In this document: piece by piece, positions 17,072-25,010 of the stretch
How the letters are laid out: each line of letters begins with the position of its first letter
Position numbering within the stretch: the first letter of the stretch is position 1
Made by a program: the position numbers and the translations under genes
Source: Planctomycetota bacterium
Lineage (GTDB): Bacteria > Planctomycetota > Planctomycetia > Pirellulales > Pirellulaceae
NCBI GenBank assembly: GCA_026692885.1
Contig: JAPLNJ010000570.1
Span: 1 to 43,710, forward strand
Reading direction: 5' to 3'
Length of the DNA: 43,710 bases
The notes under the pieces: generated by a model
Databases searched by the model: none
Told to the model about the DNA's origin: nothing
What the model saw: the letters and a program-made list of their open reading frames with translations, nothing else

Positions 17072-17936
17072 TGGTCCCGTCTGGCGTGTTCAGTTTGGTC
17101 CTGTCAGGACCAATCGATTTGATCCCGTTTCTATTCTGCGTTGAGGATGGGGAAGGCTTCCCGGCGGAGGCCGGCGTGATCCATTACTCTTCCGCCCCAA
17201 AGGGGCAAAACAAATCAGCCCAGCGGCAAAGCGTCGCGGCGACAGCCGCAGAGCGACGCCCTGGGTACGGGTTCGATTCAGCACGGTTGCCCTGAAAGGG
17301 CGACACAAATCGGTTCATCCCGCACGCATCGTTCGTCAGGTGCGGCCAAGGCTTGTTTCGCCCCTTCAGGGCTGGTGTTCTCAATCCTCTCATAACCCAG
17401 GGCGGCGCTACGCGGCTGCGCCGCTCCGCTCTGCCGCTGGGCTGCTATGTGGCTGCCCCTTTGGGGCGAAAACCGGTGGATCACGATCAGGGGTGCCCCA
17501 GAAGCCACTCGGTCATCCTTGATTTCGTAATCACTCCGCGAAACAAACCGGAATGGAACAGAATCGGATCTTCGGGCAAACACCGATTCCAAGCAAAATC
17601 AAACAGACTAAACACATCAGGTCCCGGCCCACGTGGGCCAGTCTCTCCGAGACCGGCATCCGCGTCTCGGAGAGACGCGACCACGTGAAGACGGTCCTGT
17701 GTCGCGTCGGGAATTCGATTTCTTTCCGCTTGCCCCAAAACTCTGGCCAACCCCGGCTTTCGGAACAGGCAGTTTTTCTTCGCTGCCCGGCACCAACCGA
17801 CACCGGCGGCGATTTCCGTGCCGGAGAAGCCCGTCCGGCTAGTGGCATTTCCGTTCGCAGCTCCTTATACTCGTGGCCATTCTGCTAGCGCCGCTAGTGC
17901 CGTTTCCAGTTGACCCGTTATGGAGGAGTAGGACTT
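17072..17936. other. 865-base gene-free region of degenerate palindromic repeats
   Basis: No supported gene. It contains short hairpins of the CCCCAAAGGGGC and GCCCTGAAAGGGC type (near 17195, 17289, 17359, 17455). It also has two inverted copies of a GC-rich unit ending in CCCAGGGCG/CGCCCTGGG (17216-17269 and 17391-17448), and a hairpin at 17641-17676. Such blocks are common between planctomycete genes. A TATACT at 17866-17871 could be a -10 box for the permease, but no good -35 was found. Confidence 0.65.
17641..17676. repeat. Perfect 13-bp hairpin (GTCTCTCCGAGAC)
   Basis: Arms GTCTCTCCGAGAC (17641-17653) and GTCTCGGAGAGAC (17664-17676) are exact complements with a 10-base loop. Flanking CCCACGTGGG and CCACGTG add further symmetry. 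Confidence 0.75.
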
Positions 17937-19343
17937 ATGGCTTCGAATCTTCCGCATTATGTCGCCTCGGCCCAGCCGGTGCCGCAAGCCAACCGCGTGC
18001 CTTGGTTCAAGAGCACCGCGCAGACCTATGCGGGGGTCATGTTGTGGTTTGTGTTCTGGGACAGCGTGCCTGCCAGTGGCGCGGCGGGACCCGCCGGCAT
18101 TCTGGCCCACGGCCTCGGTGCCGCCGTGCTGGGGGTCATCGTCGCGGCCCTCATTTGCCACTTTGCCAGCTACGTGGCTCCGGGCATGATGGGCATGAAG
18201 ACGGGCCTACCCTTGGCCGTCGTGGGAACCTCGACCTACGGGGTCACAGGTGGGTTTCTGATGCCCGGCTTCTTCATGGGCATGTTGCAGTTCGGCTGGT
18301 TGGCGGTCAACGCCTACTTCTCGGCGAAACTCCTGGCGTGGCTGGCCGGTGCCCCAGAAGACGGTACCTTGCACCTGACCATCGGTGCGGTGTGGTGCCT
18401 CGTGGCCGCCTTCGTCGGTCTGAAAGGCATTCAGTACGTGGCCAAGGTTGCGACCTACTTGCCGCTCATCCCGCTGGTCATCTTGCTGATTCTTGCCGGC
18501 AAGACCATGTCGGGGATTGGCAACTTCAAGCCGGACCTGCTGATGGCTGGCTATGATGGTCCCACGCTCGCCACACTCAGTTCGCTGGATGTCTTCCTCT
18601 TCGCCGTCGCCAACATCGTCGGTTTTTTCGCCACCGCCGGCGCAGCTGGGGCCGATATCGCCTCGAGCAACCGCGACAGCAAGGATGTCCAACTCGGTGG
18701 CCTCGTGGGCGTGGCGGGCGCGACAATTTTCACCGGCTGCCTGGCCCTGCTAATCGTGGCCGGAACCTATGGCGCTGGGCTCATGACCGACAAGGCGGTC
18801 ATCATCACGCCGACCAAGCTGATGGAGACCATCATGGGTACTCAGGTGGCAAATGTCTTCTGGCTCCTGTTGGCCCTGGCTGCCTTCCCGCCTGCCTGCT
18901 TCAGTTCGCTGATCGCCGCCAATAGCTTCAAGAACACCCTGCCGAAGGTCAATCCATTCGTTTCCTGCGGAATTGGCACCGCCGCCTCGATCACCCTGGT
19001 GCTCTCTGGCCAAGCCGGTAAGGCGGCCGAGATGTTCGGCATCATCGGTGCTTCGTTCGGCCCGATCTGTGGTGCCATGACCGCCGACTACCTGCTGGCT
19101 GGCTGCAAATGGCCAGGACCGCGAGCAGGCTTCAATCCCGCGGGCTGGATCTCCTGGGCCGTTGGGTTTGTGGTGGGCGCGATTGACATGATTGCGGCGA
19201 AGGTTCCAGCTCTCTCGGGGTTTGCACTCCATGTGCCCTGCCCGCCGGTCGCAGCAATCATCGTCGGCTTTGTGCTGTACGCAGTGCTGGCCAAGGCTGG
19301 CCTGGAAAGCAAGACCCTGGAAATGCCGGCAGCCAAACAGTAG
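17937..19343 (+). CDS. NCS1-family permease (cytosine/purine/allantoin type)
   Basis: Encodes 468 residues, almost entirely hydrophobic, consistent with about 12 membrane helices. The order of segments matches NCS1 cytosine permeases: an early SGAAGPAGILAHGLG, glycine-rich GMMGMKTGLPLAVVG in helix 3, then a loop with GADIASSNRDSKDV. The start at 17937 is supported by GGAGGA 9 bases upstream; an in-frame TTG at 17910 lacks this. No deaminase or hydantoinase gene adjoins, so the substrate (cytosine, hydantoin, thiamine-like or other) is open. A GC hairpin terminator follows at 19363. Confidence 0.9.
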   Translation: MASNLPHYVASAQPVPQANRVPWFKSTAQTYAGVMLWFVFWDSVPASGAAGPAGILAHGLGAAVLGVIVAALICHFASYVAPGMMGMKTGLPLAVVGTSTYGVTGGFLMPGFFMGMLQFGWLAVNAYFSAKLLAWLAGAPEDGTLHLTIGAVWCLVAAFVGLKGIQYVAKVATYLPLIPLVILLILAGKTMSGIGNFKPDLLMAGYDGPTLATLSSLDVFLFAVANIVGFFATAGAAGADIASSNRDSKDVQLGGLVGVAGATIFTGCLALLIVAGTYGAGLMTDKAVIITPTKLMETIMGTQVANVFWLLLALAAFPPACFSSLIAANSFKNTLPKVNPFVSCGIGTAASITLVLSGQAGKAAEMFGIIGASFGPICGAMTADYLLAGCKWPGPRAGFNPAGWISWAVGFVVGAIDMIAAKVPALSGFALHVPCPPVAAIIVGFVLYAVLAKAGLESKTLEMPAAKQ

Positions 19344-19362
19344 CCCTGGCTGCTGAGCCATT

Positions 19363-19388
19363 CGCGGGCGGCCCGGATGCCGCCCGCG
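19363..19388 (+). terminator. Hairpin terminator after the NCS1 permease gene
   Basis: Ten-bp perfect GC stem CGCGGGCGGC / GCCGCCCGCG with a 6-base loop, followed by a short T run, 20 bases after the stop codon. The T tract is weak, so termination efficiency is uncertain. Confidence 0.65.
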
Positions 19389-19707
19389 TTTGGAGACGGT
19401 GCGTCTTGGGCCACGCCCCTGCCAACTGATCGCCAATGATCACGGCCAACTGCACGGAGGTGAAGGCTTCTACGACGAGTTCACCATCCGGGACGGCGGT
19501 TACCTGAGCGTCGGCATAGGACCACTTCCAATCGACGTAGAAGCGACTCTCCGGGTCGATGGGAGAGTGGGAACCACGGATGCCACGGATCGTCTTCTCG
19601 TTGGTCCATCCGTGTAATCCGTGGTAGCTACTTCACGAACTCCTGGAACGTCACTCGAATGTGTGAGCTCGTCCCAGAGCGAAGATGATCTCAGGAAGGT
19701 GATATCG
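19389..19707. other. Gene-poor stretch with possible gene relic
   Basis: Bases 19430-19560 have coding-like composition on both strands but no complete frame or recognisable domain, so they may be a decayed gene. Bases 19570-19625 hold the short CCACGGAT/ATCCGTGG repeats frequent in planctomycete intergenic DNA. Confidence 0.4.
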
Positions 19708-20493
19708 ATGCCATCTGCATTCCCAGGCATGGACCCGTTTATCGAGATGCAGGAATGGTCGGATTTCCACGCCCGATACATGACCGTGCTCAGTGAGTTG
19801 CTGACGCCGCAGGTCCGGCCCCGATATGTCGTGCGGGTTGAACGTCGCGTGTACCTGGAACAGCCATTTGACGAGCCGGACCAGATGATTCCCGATGTGG
19901 CGATCCTGGAACGTCGCGGCATGTCCAGATCGTCCCCTGGGACGGTACGGCAAGGCGAAGCTACGCCAGCGATCGCTGCCGTCGAGTGTTTGCTTCCGGA
20001 AGCGAAGGAACATCACGAGTACTATCTGGTGCTGCGGGACCGGGAGACGCTCCGCATTGTCACGTTTATCGAATTGCTATCGCCCACCAACAAACGTGCA
20101 GGCAGCGAGGGACGGGAGCAGTATCTGGACAAACGCGAAGAAGTCCTTCAGAGTCGCACCAATCTCGTGGAATTGGATCTCTTGCGCGGCGGCCGGCGGC
20201 TGCCGGTGCAGACCGAACTGCCCCCAGGCGATTATTACGCCCTGGTGCGCCGTGGCTGGCGACGGCGCCGCGCGGCGGTCTATGCGTGGACGCTGCAGCA
20301 GAAGATGCCGCCGATTCCGATCCCGCTGCAAGAGGGCGAACCGGAGCCGACGCTGGATTTGCAGGCGGCCCTCGACTTGAGCTACGATCGGGCCGCCTAT
20401 CAGGATTCCCTGGACTATTCGCAAGCACTGAAGCCGACTGCTCGCGCGGAGGATGTGGATTGGCTTAAGGAACTACTGAGTGCCAACGGTTAG
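19708..20493 (+). CDS. DUF4058 family protein
   Basis: Encodes 261 residues. The opening MPSAFPGMDPFIEMQEWSDFH is the DUF4058 signature, followed by RVERRVYLEQ and the IPDVAILER motif. Central IVTFIELLSPTNKRAG and YLDKREEVLQSRTNLVELDLLRGG are conserved in the family, a fold sometimes compared to PD-(D/E)xK nucleases (D-V and E-L-L-S-P-x-N-K). The ATG at 19708 has AGGAAGGTG upstream, and the family start agrees. No function has been established for this family, which is widespread in planctomycetes and cyanobacteria. The gene stands alone. Confidence 0.9.
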   Translation: MPSAFPGMDPFIEMQEWSDFHARYMTVLSELLTPQVRPRYVVRVERRVYLEQPFDEPDQMIPDVAILERRGMSRSSPGTVRQGEATPAIAAVECLLPEAKEHHEYYLVLRDRETLRIVTFIELLSPTNKRAGSEGREQYLDKREEVLQSRTNLVELDLLRGGRRLPVQTELPPGDYYALVRRGWRRRRAAVYAWTLQQKMPPIPIPLQEGEPEPTLDLQAALDLSYDRAAYQDSLDYSQALKPTARAEDVDWLKELLSANG

Positions 20494-20560
20494 AAACCGT
20501 GAGACTCTTGTGCTTGATCAACTCGCACGTCCCGACAAAGAACAAGTCCGCAGTTTGACC

Positions 20561-20619
20561 GTAGGACGGATTGGCACTTCGGCCCGATGTTTCGGGGCCA
20601 AAGTGCCAATCCGTCCTAC
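20561..20619. repeat. Long hairpin (GTAGGACGGATTGGCACTT)
   Basis: Arms GTAGGACGGATTGGCACTT and AAGTGCCAATCCGTCCTAC are perfect complements (19 bp), separated by a 21-base loop region that is itself partly self-complementary (GGCC/GGCC). It is likely a bidirectional terminator or REP-like unit. Confidence 0.8.
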
Positions 20620-20677
20620 CACCGATCTGCCAGGTTACTTCTCTACAGCCACTAGGTGAACGCACGCGTGAACTTAG

Positions 20678-20782
20678 CCGGCTGCGCCGGAACCCTAATC
20701 TTTCGCCCTAATCTTTCCCCTTAATCTCTCCCTCCATTCCCATGCAGCCGGAGGAAGATTAGGGTGAAAGATTAGGGCGCCC
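20678..20782. repeat. Inverted array of CCCTAATCTTTC units
   Basis: The left arm holds CCCTAATCTTTCGCCCTAAT; the right arm is its near-exact inverse (AAGATTAGGG twice), with one mismatch over 23 bases. A third, degraded CCTTAATCTC unit follows the left arm. The ends carry short GCCGG strings. Confidence 0.75.
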
Positions 20783-20923
20783 TTCATCGCAACCATCCCA
20801 GACTCGCCAGCATTACAAATTCCTATTGGATCAAGTTGCTCAAGGACGCAGAGCGTCCGCGGTTTGCGTTCCGGCGCAGAGCGTTGGAACGAGAAGCATC
20901 AAGGACTTGGACAACCGCAGGTA

Positions 20924-22021
20924 CTAGCGGACCACGCGGGCTCCCTTGCCCTGCATCACTGCTTCCACTTCCGGGAGGGTCACCATGCTGGTGTCGCCGG
21001 GCGTGGTCATAGCCAACGCCCCGTGGGCCGCGCCGTATTCGACGGCTTGCTGCGGGGTCTTGCCGGCCAGCAAGGCATAGCTCAGGCCTGAGGCAAAACT
21101 GTCGCCGCCGCCGATGCGGTCGTAGATCTCCAGGTTCTCCCGCAGCGGGGCTTCGTAGAACTGACCGTCGGCGTACAGGACCGCGCCCCAGTCGTTGACC
21201 GTGGCCGTTTTGGCATTGCGCAACGTCGTCGCCACGACCTGGAAGTTGGGATACCGCTGCAGAACTTCGCCGATCATCCGCCGGAAGTTGGCCGGGTCGA
21301 GATTCGCAAGGTGGTCGTCCATCCCCGGCACGGCGAAGCCCAGGGCCGCGGTGAAGTCCTCTTCATTGCCGAGCATCACGTCGACCAAGGGCGCGATACG
21401 CCGATTGACCTCGACCGCCCGTGGCGTGCCGCCTTGGGATTTCCACAAGGACGCGCGAAAGTTGAGATCGTAGGAGACGATCGTACCGGCCTCGCGCGCG
21501 GCCTGCATCGCTTCGATCGTCAACTCGGCCGTCGTGGCCGACAGGGCGGCGAAGATTCCGCCGCTGTGAAACCAGCGCACACCCTCGTCTCGGAAGAGCC
21601 GAACCCAGTCCACGTCGCCAGGTTTCATCTGGGACGCCGCCGAGTATGCACGGTCCGAGCAACCCACGGCCGCGCGGAGGCCGAAGCCCTGCTCCGTAAA
21701 GTTCAGCCCAACGCGGGCCGCGCGGCCGATGCCGTCGAAGGGCACCCACTGCACATGCGACAGATCCACGCCGCCCTGGAGCATCAGATCCTCCAAGAGC
21801 CGGCCGATTTCGCTGTCCACGACGGCCGTGACGACAGCGGTGCGCAGGCCGAAACAGCGGCGCAGGCCGCGGACGACGTTGTACTCGCCGCCGCCTTCCC
21901 AGACCCTGAATTCCCGCGCGGTGCGAATCCGGCCAGCGCCCGGGTCCAGACGCAGCATGACTTCGCCCAAGGCCACGGCATCCCATTGGCAGGATCCCGG
22001 CAGTTTGATGGTCAGTGGCAT
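20924..22021 (-). CDS. kdgK: PfkB-family sugar kinase, probable 2-keto-3-deoxygluconate (KDG) kinase
   Basis: Encodes 365 residues of the ribokinase/PfkB fold. The N-terminal ALGEVMLRLDP (17-27) and substrate lid with GGGEYNVVRGL (43-53) are typical of KDG kinases. The ATP-site signature DRIGGGDSFASG (301-312) contains the catalytic base D307, and SYDLNFRASLW (183-193) is the second KDG-kinase-like motif. It would phosphorylate 2-keto-3-deoxygluconate to KDPG in the cytoplasm, feeding the KDPG-type aldolase at 31503. The gene lies alone on the minus strand, 10 kb from that aldolase. Substrate specificity is inferred; a related sugar kinase is possible. Confidence 0.85.
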   Translation of the reverse strand: MPLTIKLPGSCQWDAVALGEVMLRLDPGAGRIRTAREFRVWEGGGEYNVVRGLRRCFGLRTAVVTAVVDSEIGRLLEDLMLQGGVDLSHVQWVPFDGIGRAARVGLNFTEQGFGLRAAVGCSDRAYSAASQMKPGDVDWVRLFRDEGVRWFHSGGIFAALSATTAELTIEAMQAAREAGTIVSYDLNFRASLWKSQGGTPRAVEVNRRIAPLVDVMLGNEEDFTAALGFAVPGMDDHLANLDPANFRRMIGEVLQRYPNFQVVATTLRNAKTATVNDWGAVLYADGQFYEAPLRENLEIYDRIGGGDSFASGLSYALLAGKTPQQAVEYGAAHGALAMTTPGDTSMVTLPEVEAVMQGKGARVVR

Positions 22022-22063
22022 AGGTATCTAAATGCCAAAGTGAATGCTGACAACAAAAAAATC

Positions 22064-22150
22064 GTAGGGTGCCAAGTACTCGCGGCCCACCATCGAAAGC
22101 AAGGCCATCTTCTTAGAATTGGTGGGCCGCGAGTACTTGGCCCACCCTAC
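22064..22150. repeat. Long hairpin (GTAGGGTGCCAAGTACTCGC)
   Basis: Arms of about 30 bp, GTAGGGTGCCAAGTACTCGC... and its inverse GCGAGTACTTGGCCCACCCTAC, pair with a small bulge and enclose a 27-base loop. It lies 43 bases upstream of the KDG kinase start at 22021. Confidence 0.8.
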
Positions 22151-22186
22151 CGTGAATCGTGTTTGCACATTTTTTCACAGCAGCCT

Positions 22187-22242
22187 CGGAGTGTGCGGGC
22201 TACTTTGAATAGATCCGACAGTTATTGATGCGCCGATCCTTA
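22187..22242. mobile_element. Stop-codon-anchored palindromic element, half copy e
   Basis: Read on the minus strand it starts with TAAGGATCGGCGCATCAATA and continues through CTGTCGG and TTCAAAGTAG as in the 129-bp copies, then decays before the central palindrome. Its first three bases are the TAA stop of the esterase gene. Confidence 0.75.
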
Positions 22243-23121
22243 GCGACTGCGGGTGCTGTGTTTCTCGATGAATTCGATGATCGGCGTCGAATCGGTCAGC
22301 CCGTGGGGATGATGATTGACGCCGGGCTTAGCGATCAGCGTGATATCGCCGCCGAGTTTGCGGTAGCGCTCGGCGACCACACCGGTGTTCTCGTCCCACG
22401 GCACCACGTCGTCGGCATCGCCATAGACGTGCAGCAGCGGCACCTTGGCTTTGGCCAGCGGCTCCAAGTTGTCCACCGGATTCTTCGTGTAAGCCAGCGC
22501 CTCGGCGTCATCCTTGAACCCGTACCGTTCCAGGACCAGTTTCCAGTCGCCGGCGCTGCCTTTACCTTTGCCTTTGCCGCCGGGCCAGCTCTTGAAATCG
22601 CAGACGGCCGCGTCCGCATAGATGCAGGCCACCTTGTCCGGATTCGCCGCCGCCCAGTTGTAGACATACAGCCCGCCGCGACTCAGCCCGACCAGAGCCG
22701 CTTGCTTGCCCAGTCCGTACTTCTCCGTCAGCTCCCGATACAAAACGTTCCAGTGCGCCACGGCCGCCGGGCAGCCGAGCATATTCGGCACGCTCAGATA
22801 GACCACGTGGAACCCCTTGCCCAGCAGCGCGATGTCCGGCGCCGGCTTGTGTCCGAAGAACTCGCCGTGCCAGACCCAGGGCTTACCGGCTGCCGCTTGC
22901 TTGGGCACGACCACCAGCACCGGCTTACCGTCGACTTGGAAGTCGTACCGGTCATAGCCCTGCCACGTGCTCCGCGTCCCGGGAAACGGCGAGGCCGGGC
23001 GTGCTGCGTCCTCCGCGGCCACGGAACTGCCCGTGAACAGCCACAGTCCGAGTAGGACCGTGAGGCGTGTGAAGGCGGAACGTCCGTCTTGGAAATCGGC
23101 TGCTCGGTGTTTGCGTGACAT
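22240..23121 (-). CDS. Secreted alpha/beta-hydrolase (esterase-like)
   Basis: Encodes 293 residues. The ATG at 23121 is preferred because it has a GAGG site upstream and is followed by a signal peptide (hydrophobic 18-36, ending SSVAAED); the longer frame starting at 23226 lacks such support. The nucleophile elbow is GLSRGG (145-150) with S147. D235 or D237 in GDADDVVP and His270-273 in NHHPHG complete the expected triad. A short K/G run (183-188) lies before the lid region. Such exported hydrolases in planctomycetes are often annotated as sialate O-acetylesterase- or acetyl-xylan-esterase-like, but the substrate is unknown. The stop lies in the element at 22187-22242. Confidence 0.82.
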   Translation of the reverse strand: MSRKHRAADFQDGRSAFTRLTVLLGLWLFTGSSVAAEDAARPASPFPGTRSTWQGYDRYDFQVDGKPVLVVVPKQAAAGKPWVWHGEFFGHKPAPDIALLGKGFHVVYLSVPNMLGCPAAVAHWNVLYRELTEKYGLGKQAALVGLSRGGLYVYNWAAANPDKVACIYADAAVCDFKSWPGGKGKGKGSAGDWKLVLERYGFKDDAEALAYTKNPVDNLEPLAKAKVPLLHVYGDADDVVPWDENTGVVAERYRKLGGDITLIAKPGVNHHPHGLTDSTPIIEFIEKHSTRSR

Positions 23122-23216
23122 GCTTTCGACCTCGTCCTGTTGAAAACGGTTTTCTAGCGGAGTTGTTGCGATTCTATCAAGAACTCGCCGCAATGCCAGG
23201 GAACGGTCGCCGCATA

Positions 23217-23460
23217 CTAGCACCAAGCGGTTTTCTGGGTTGCCCGTGTTAAGGATGGGGTTTTACGGTTTCGCAGAGACGGACCGCCAGCTGGGGTCAG
23301 ACGTACAGATTTCAGTTTTCGCGGGCCGAAGGCTTTTTATAGGCTTGGGCACACGACCGCGAAAACTGAAATCTGTACGTCTGACCCCTTGCGCCCCGCC
23401 CTTGTTGAACCGTTGAGTCTCATGCTCCACTCGCAAGGGACAAAATGCTGTTTGGTGCCG
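23217..23460. mobile_element. MITE-like element, copy 1, with perfect 32-bp internal arms
   Basis: Starts CTAGCACCAAGCGG; the far end, TTTGGTGC, is its inverse. Perfect 32-bp inverted arms lie at 23293-23324 and 23357-23388 around a 32-base loop. The second copy at 35541-35789 has the same outer flanks in the same orientation, but the loop is reversed. No transposase is encoded. It fills the divergent gap between the esterase and cupin starts and ends 9 bases before the cupin ATG. Confidence 0.85.
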
Positions 23461-23469
23461 ACCCCGTTG

Positions 23470-23853
23470 ATGAAAGTCTGTCGTGATCAGCAGATCGAAT
23501 CGCAACCGGTCGACATGCCCGGAGCCCAGGGTTGTCGCGTGCGGTGGTTGATCGGCGCCGCGGACGCAGCACCCAACTTCGCGATGCGGCAATTCGAAAT
23601 TGCGGCCGGCGGTCATACGCCGCGGCATAGCCATCCGTACGAGCACGAGGTGTTCATTCTGGACGGCGAGGGCGTGGCCTACGAAGGCGACAACGCACAT
23701 CCCTTGCGGACCGGCGACGTGGTCTTCGTCAAACCGGACGAGATCCATCAGTTCCGCAACACCGGCGCAGGGCCGCTGCGGTTCCTGTGCCTGATTCCCA
23801 ACTCCGCCGCCAACCAGCCGGTCACCGTCGCGCCGGAATGCGGCCGCGAGTGA
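23470..23853 (+). CDS. Small single-domain cupin protein
   Basis: Encodes 127 residues. The conserved cupin motif 1, TPRHSHPYEHEVFILDGEG, supplies metal ligands H53, H55 and H59/E60, and motif 2 supplies H93 in KPDEIHQF. The segment PNFAMRQFEIAAGGHTP is typical of small stand-alone cupins of unknown role that may bind sugars or act as isomerases or sensors. The ATG at 23470 matches the expected family N-terminus, but no Shine-Dalgarno sequence precedes it: the MITE-like element ends only 9 bases upstream. The promoter and ribosome site must be inside the element, or expression may be low. Confidence 0.85.
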   Translation: MKVCRDQQIESQPVDMPGAQGCRVRWLIGAADAAPNFAMRQFEIAAGGHTPRHSHPYEHEVFILDGEGVAYEGDNAHPLRTGDVVFVKPDEIHQFRNTGAGPLRFLCLIPNSAANQPVTVAPECGRE

Positions 23854-23923
23854 TCCGGCCGCGCGGGAATCACGAGCCAACGTCATCACCGGGATGTGTA
23901 GTAACCACGAACAATCTCGGTGG

Positions 23924-24289
23924 TCATGGTGGTGCCGAGTGCCGGACGCGGAAGCCCAGGATACTGGCAAGCCCCTCTTCGACAGTCACCAGATCGGCCG
24001 CAGGCAGGGTCCCGAGCTTTCGGACGACGTCGGATTTATCCACCGTGGCGAGCACTCCCCGAACCGCGGAGGGCTTGACCAAACCCGCTCGGCGCCAATC
24101 GTTTAGCAGGGCGTCACCAGGGCGGAAAGGTGGCGAAATGTTGCTGGTGATCGCGGCCACGATAAGTTTGATGCCCGCGACCTGGAAGGCATTTTCACTG
24201 ATGACCACGGCGGGACGACGCTTGTAGCCAACCGCGCCAGTAAACGCGATGTCCACCAGAATCACGTCGCCACGGCTAAAGTTGATCAT
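23924..24289 (-). CDS. MazF/PemK-like endoribonuclease toxin
   Basis: Encodes 121 residues. The N-terminal FSRGDVILVDI, the central GYKRRPAVVIS (with R25 as a likely catalytic arginine), and AAITS are typical of the MazF/PemK fold, which cuts mRNA at short motifs. The start at 24289 is preferred to 24298 because GAGG lies 9 bases before it. It overlaps the end of the upstream HTH gene by 14 bases, the usual antitoxin-first arrangement. The target sequence cannot be inferred. Confidence 0.88.
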   Translation of the reverse strand: MINFSRGDVILVDIAFTGAVGYKRRPAVVISENAFQVAGIKLIVAAITSNISPPFRPGDALLNDWRRAGLVKPSAVRGVLATVDKSDVVRKLGTLPAADLVTVEEGLASILGFRVRHSAPP

Positions 24290-24578
24290 AGACGGCATCC
24301 TCGTCGTTGTCCCAGACCTCCTGCAACGAGCGACTCGAGGCGACCAGCCAATCGGAAACCAACTCGGGTTCAGACTGGTGCTCCTGTCCCGTCAAGTCGA
24401 GCAACGCAACTCCCAACACCCGCCACTGGTCGTCGATTCTTACGGCCTGCACCCGTCTCGACCGCAGCAGCCCCAGCATGGCGGACGGTGAAACACGCAG
24501 CAACTGCGCGGCTTCCTCGGCCGTGTAGTAAACGGTCGGCTGGATGGCGAGTGATTCCAGAGTACTCAAATCAGACAC
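24276..24578 (-). CDS. MerR/excisionase-type HTH protein, putative antitoxin of MazF
   Basis: Encodes 100 residues from a GTG at 24578, which has GGAGGA 7 bases upstream; an upstream ATG at 24623 lacks one and adds a cysteine-rich tail. The core YYTAEEAAQLLRVSPSAML with RSRRVQAVRIDDQWRVLG is an excisionase-like winged helix (HTH_17), and the acidic C-terminal tail (SLQEVWDNDEDAVYDQL) would suit toxin binding. It overlaps the MazF gene, so it most likely neutralises the toxin and represses the operon. Most MazF partners are MazE/AbrB or RHH proteins, so this pairing is less common. Confidence 0.8.
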   Translation of the reverse strand: MSDLSTLESLAIQPTVYYTAEEAAQLLRVSPSAMLGLLRSRRVQAVRIDDQWRVLGVALLDLTGQEHQSEPELVSDWLVASSRSLQEVWDNDEDAVYDQL

Positions 24579-25010
24579 AGCCAAGTCCTCCGTACAGCAG
24601 CAAGATTCTTGATCTCGGCCCATTCTATCACGGGACGCGTTGCGGACAAACAGGCACGTTGCCCCGCCCAGGCCAGGGCTCCGCTCGGGAAAAGAATTGT
24701 CGGACTAGGTCGCTTTTGCGTCGCGGGGGGGAGTGTAGAATACGCTACTCAAGCACTTATTCCATCCGCACCAACCACGACCTCGCGCAAGACGCAGGAG
24801 ACGAAAAAATCCGAAGGACCGTAGATTGTGCCACCGCGACTTGGTAAAAGATACAAGCTCACGCCTGCGGCTCATTGGAGGGCGGGCGACATTTGGGAGG
24901 GCGAGGCTCCTGCCGAGGCCGGGACAGCTGCGCTGCGCCGGTTCGACAGGAGCCACACTCGTCCAACCCCGTGGCTGGACACGACTAACGACACTCTGGG
25001 AGTTTGAAAC
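24579..25010. other. Divergent intergenic region with REP-C remnant
   Basis: Separates the toxin-antitoxin operon from the sugar-acid gene cluster. It holds the degraded REP-C copy at 24895-24970 and no gene. The promoter of the cluster should lie here; TAGAAT at 24736-24741 could be a -10 box but has no well-spaced -35. Confidence 0.5.
24895..24970. repeat. REP-C palindrome, degraded copy
   Basis: Begins GGGAGGGCGAGGCTCCTGCC as at 12991, but the right arm (GACAGGAGCCACACTCGTCC) has several mismatches. It lies 40 bases before the start of the SMP-30-like gene. Confidence 0.7.

Larger units (their letters stand above)
20494..20923. other. Convergent gap with two large hairpins
   Basis: Lies between the ends of the DUF4058 gene and the minus-strand KDG kinase. 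It contains the inverted repeats at 20561-20619 and 20678-20782 and nothing that looks coding. Confidence 0.65.

Noticed and set aside
23293..23388. Intrinsic terminator interpretation of the perfect 32-bp arms
   Set aside because: No T tract, the loop is 32 bases, and the unit recurs within a larger repeated element, so a mobile repeat explains it better.
24579..25010. Clear sigma-70 promoter before the sugar operon
   Set aside because: TAGAAT near 24736 has no -35 hexamer at an acceptable distance.
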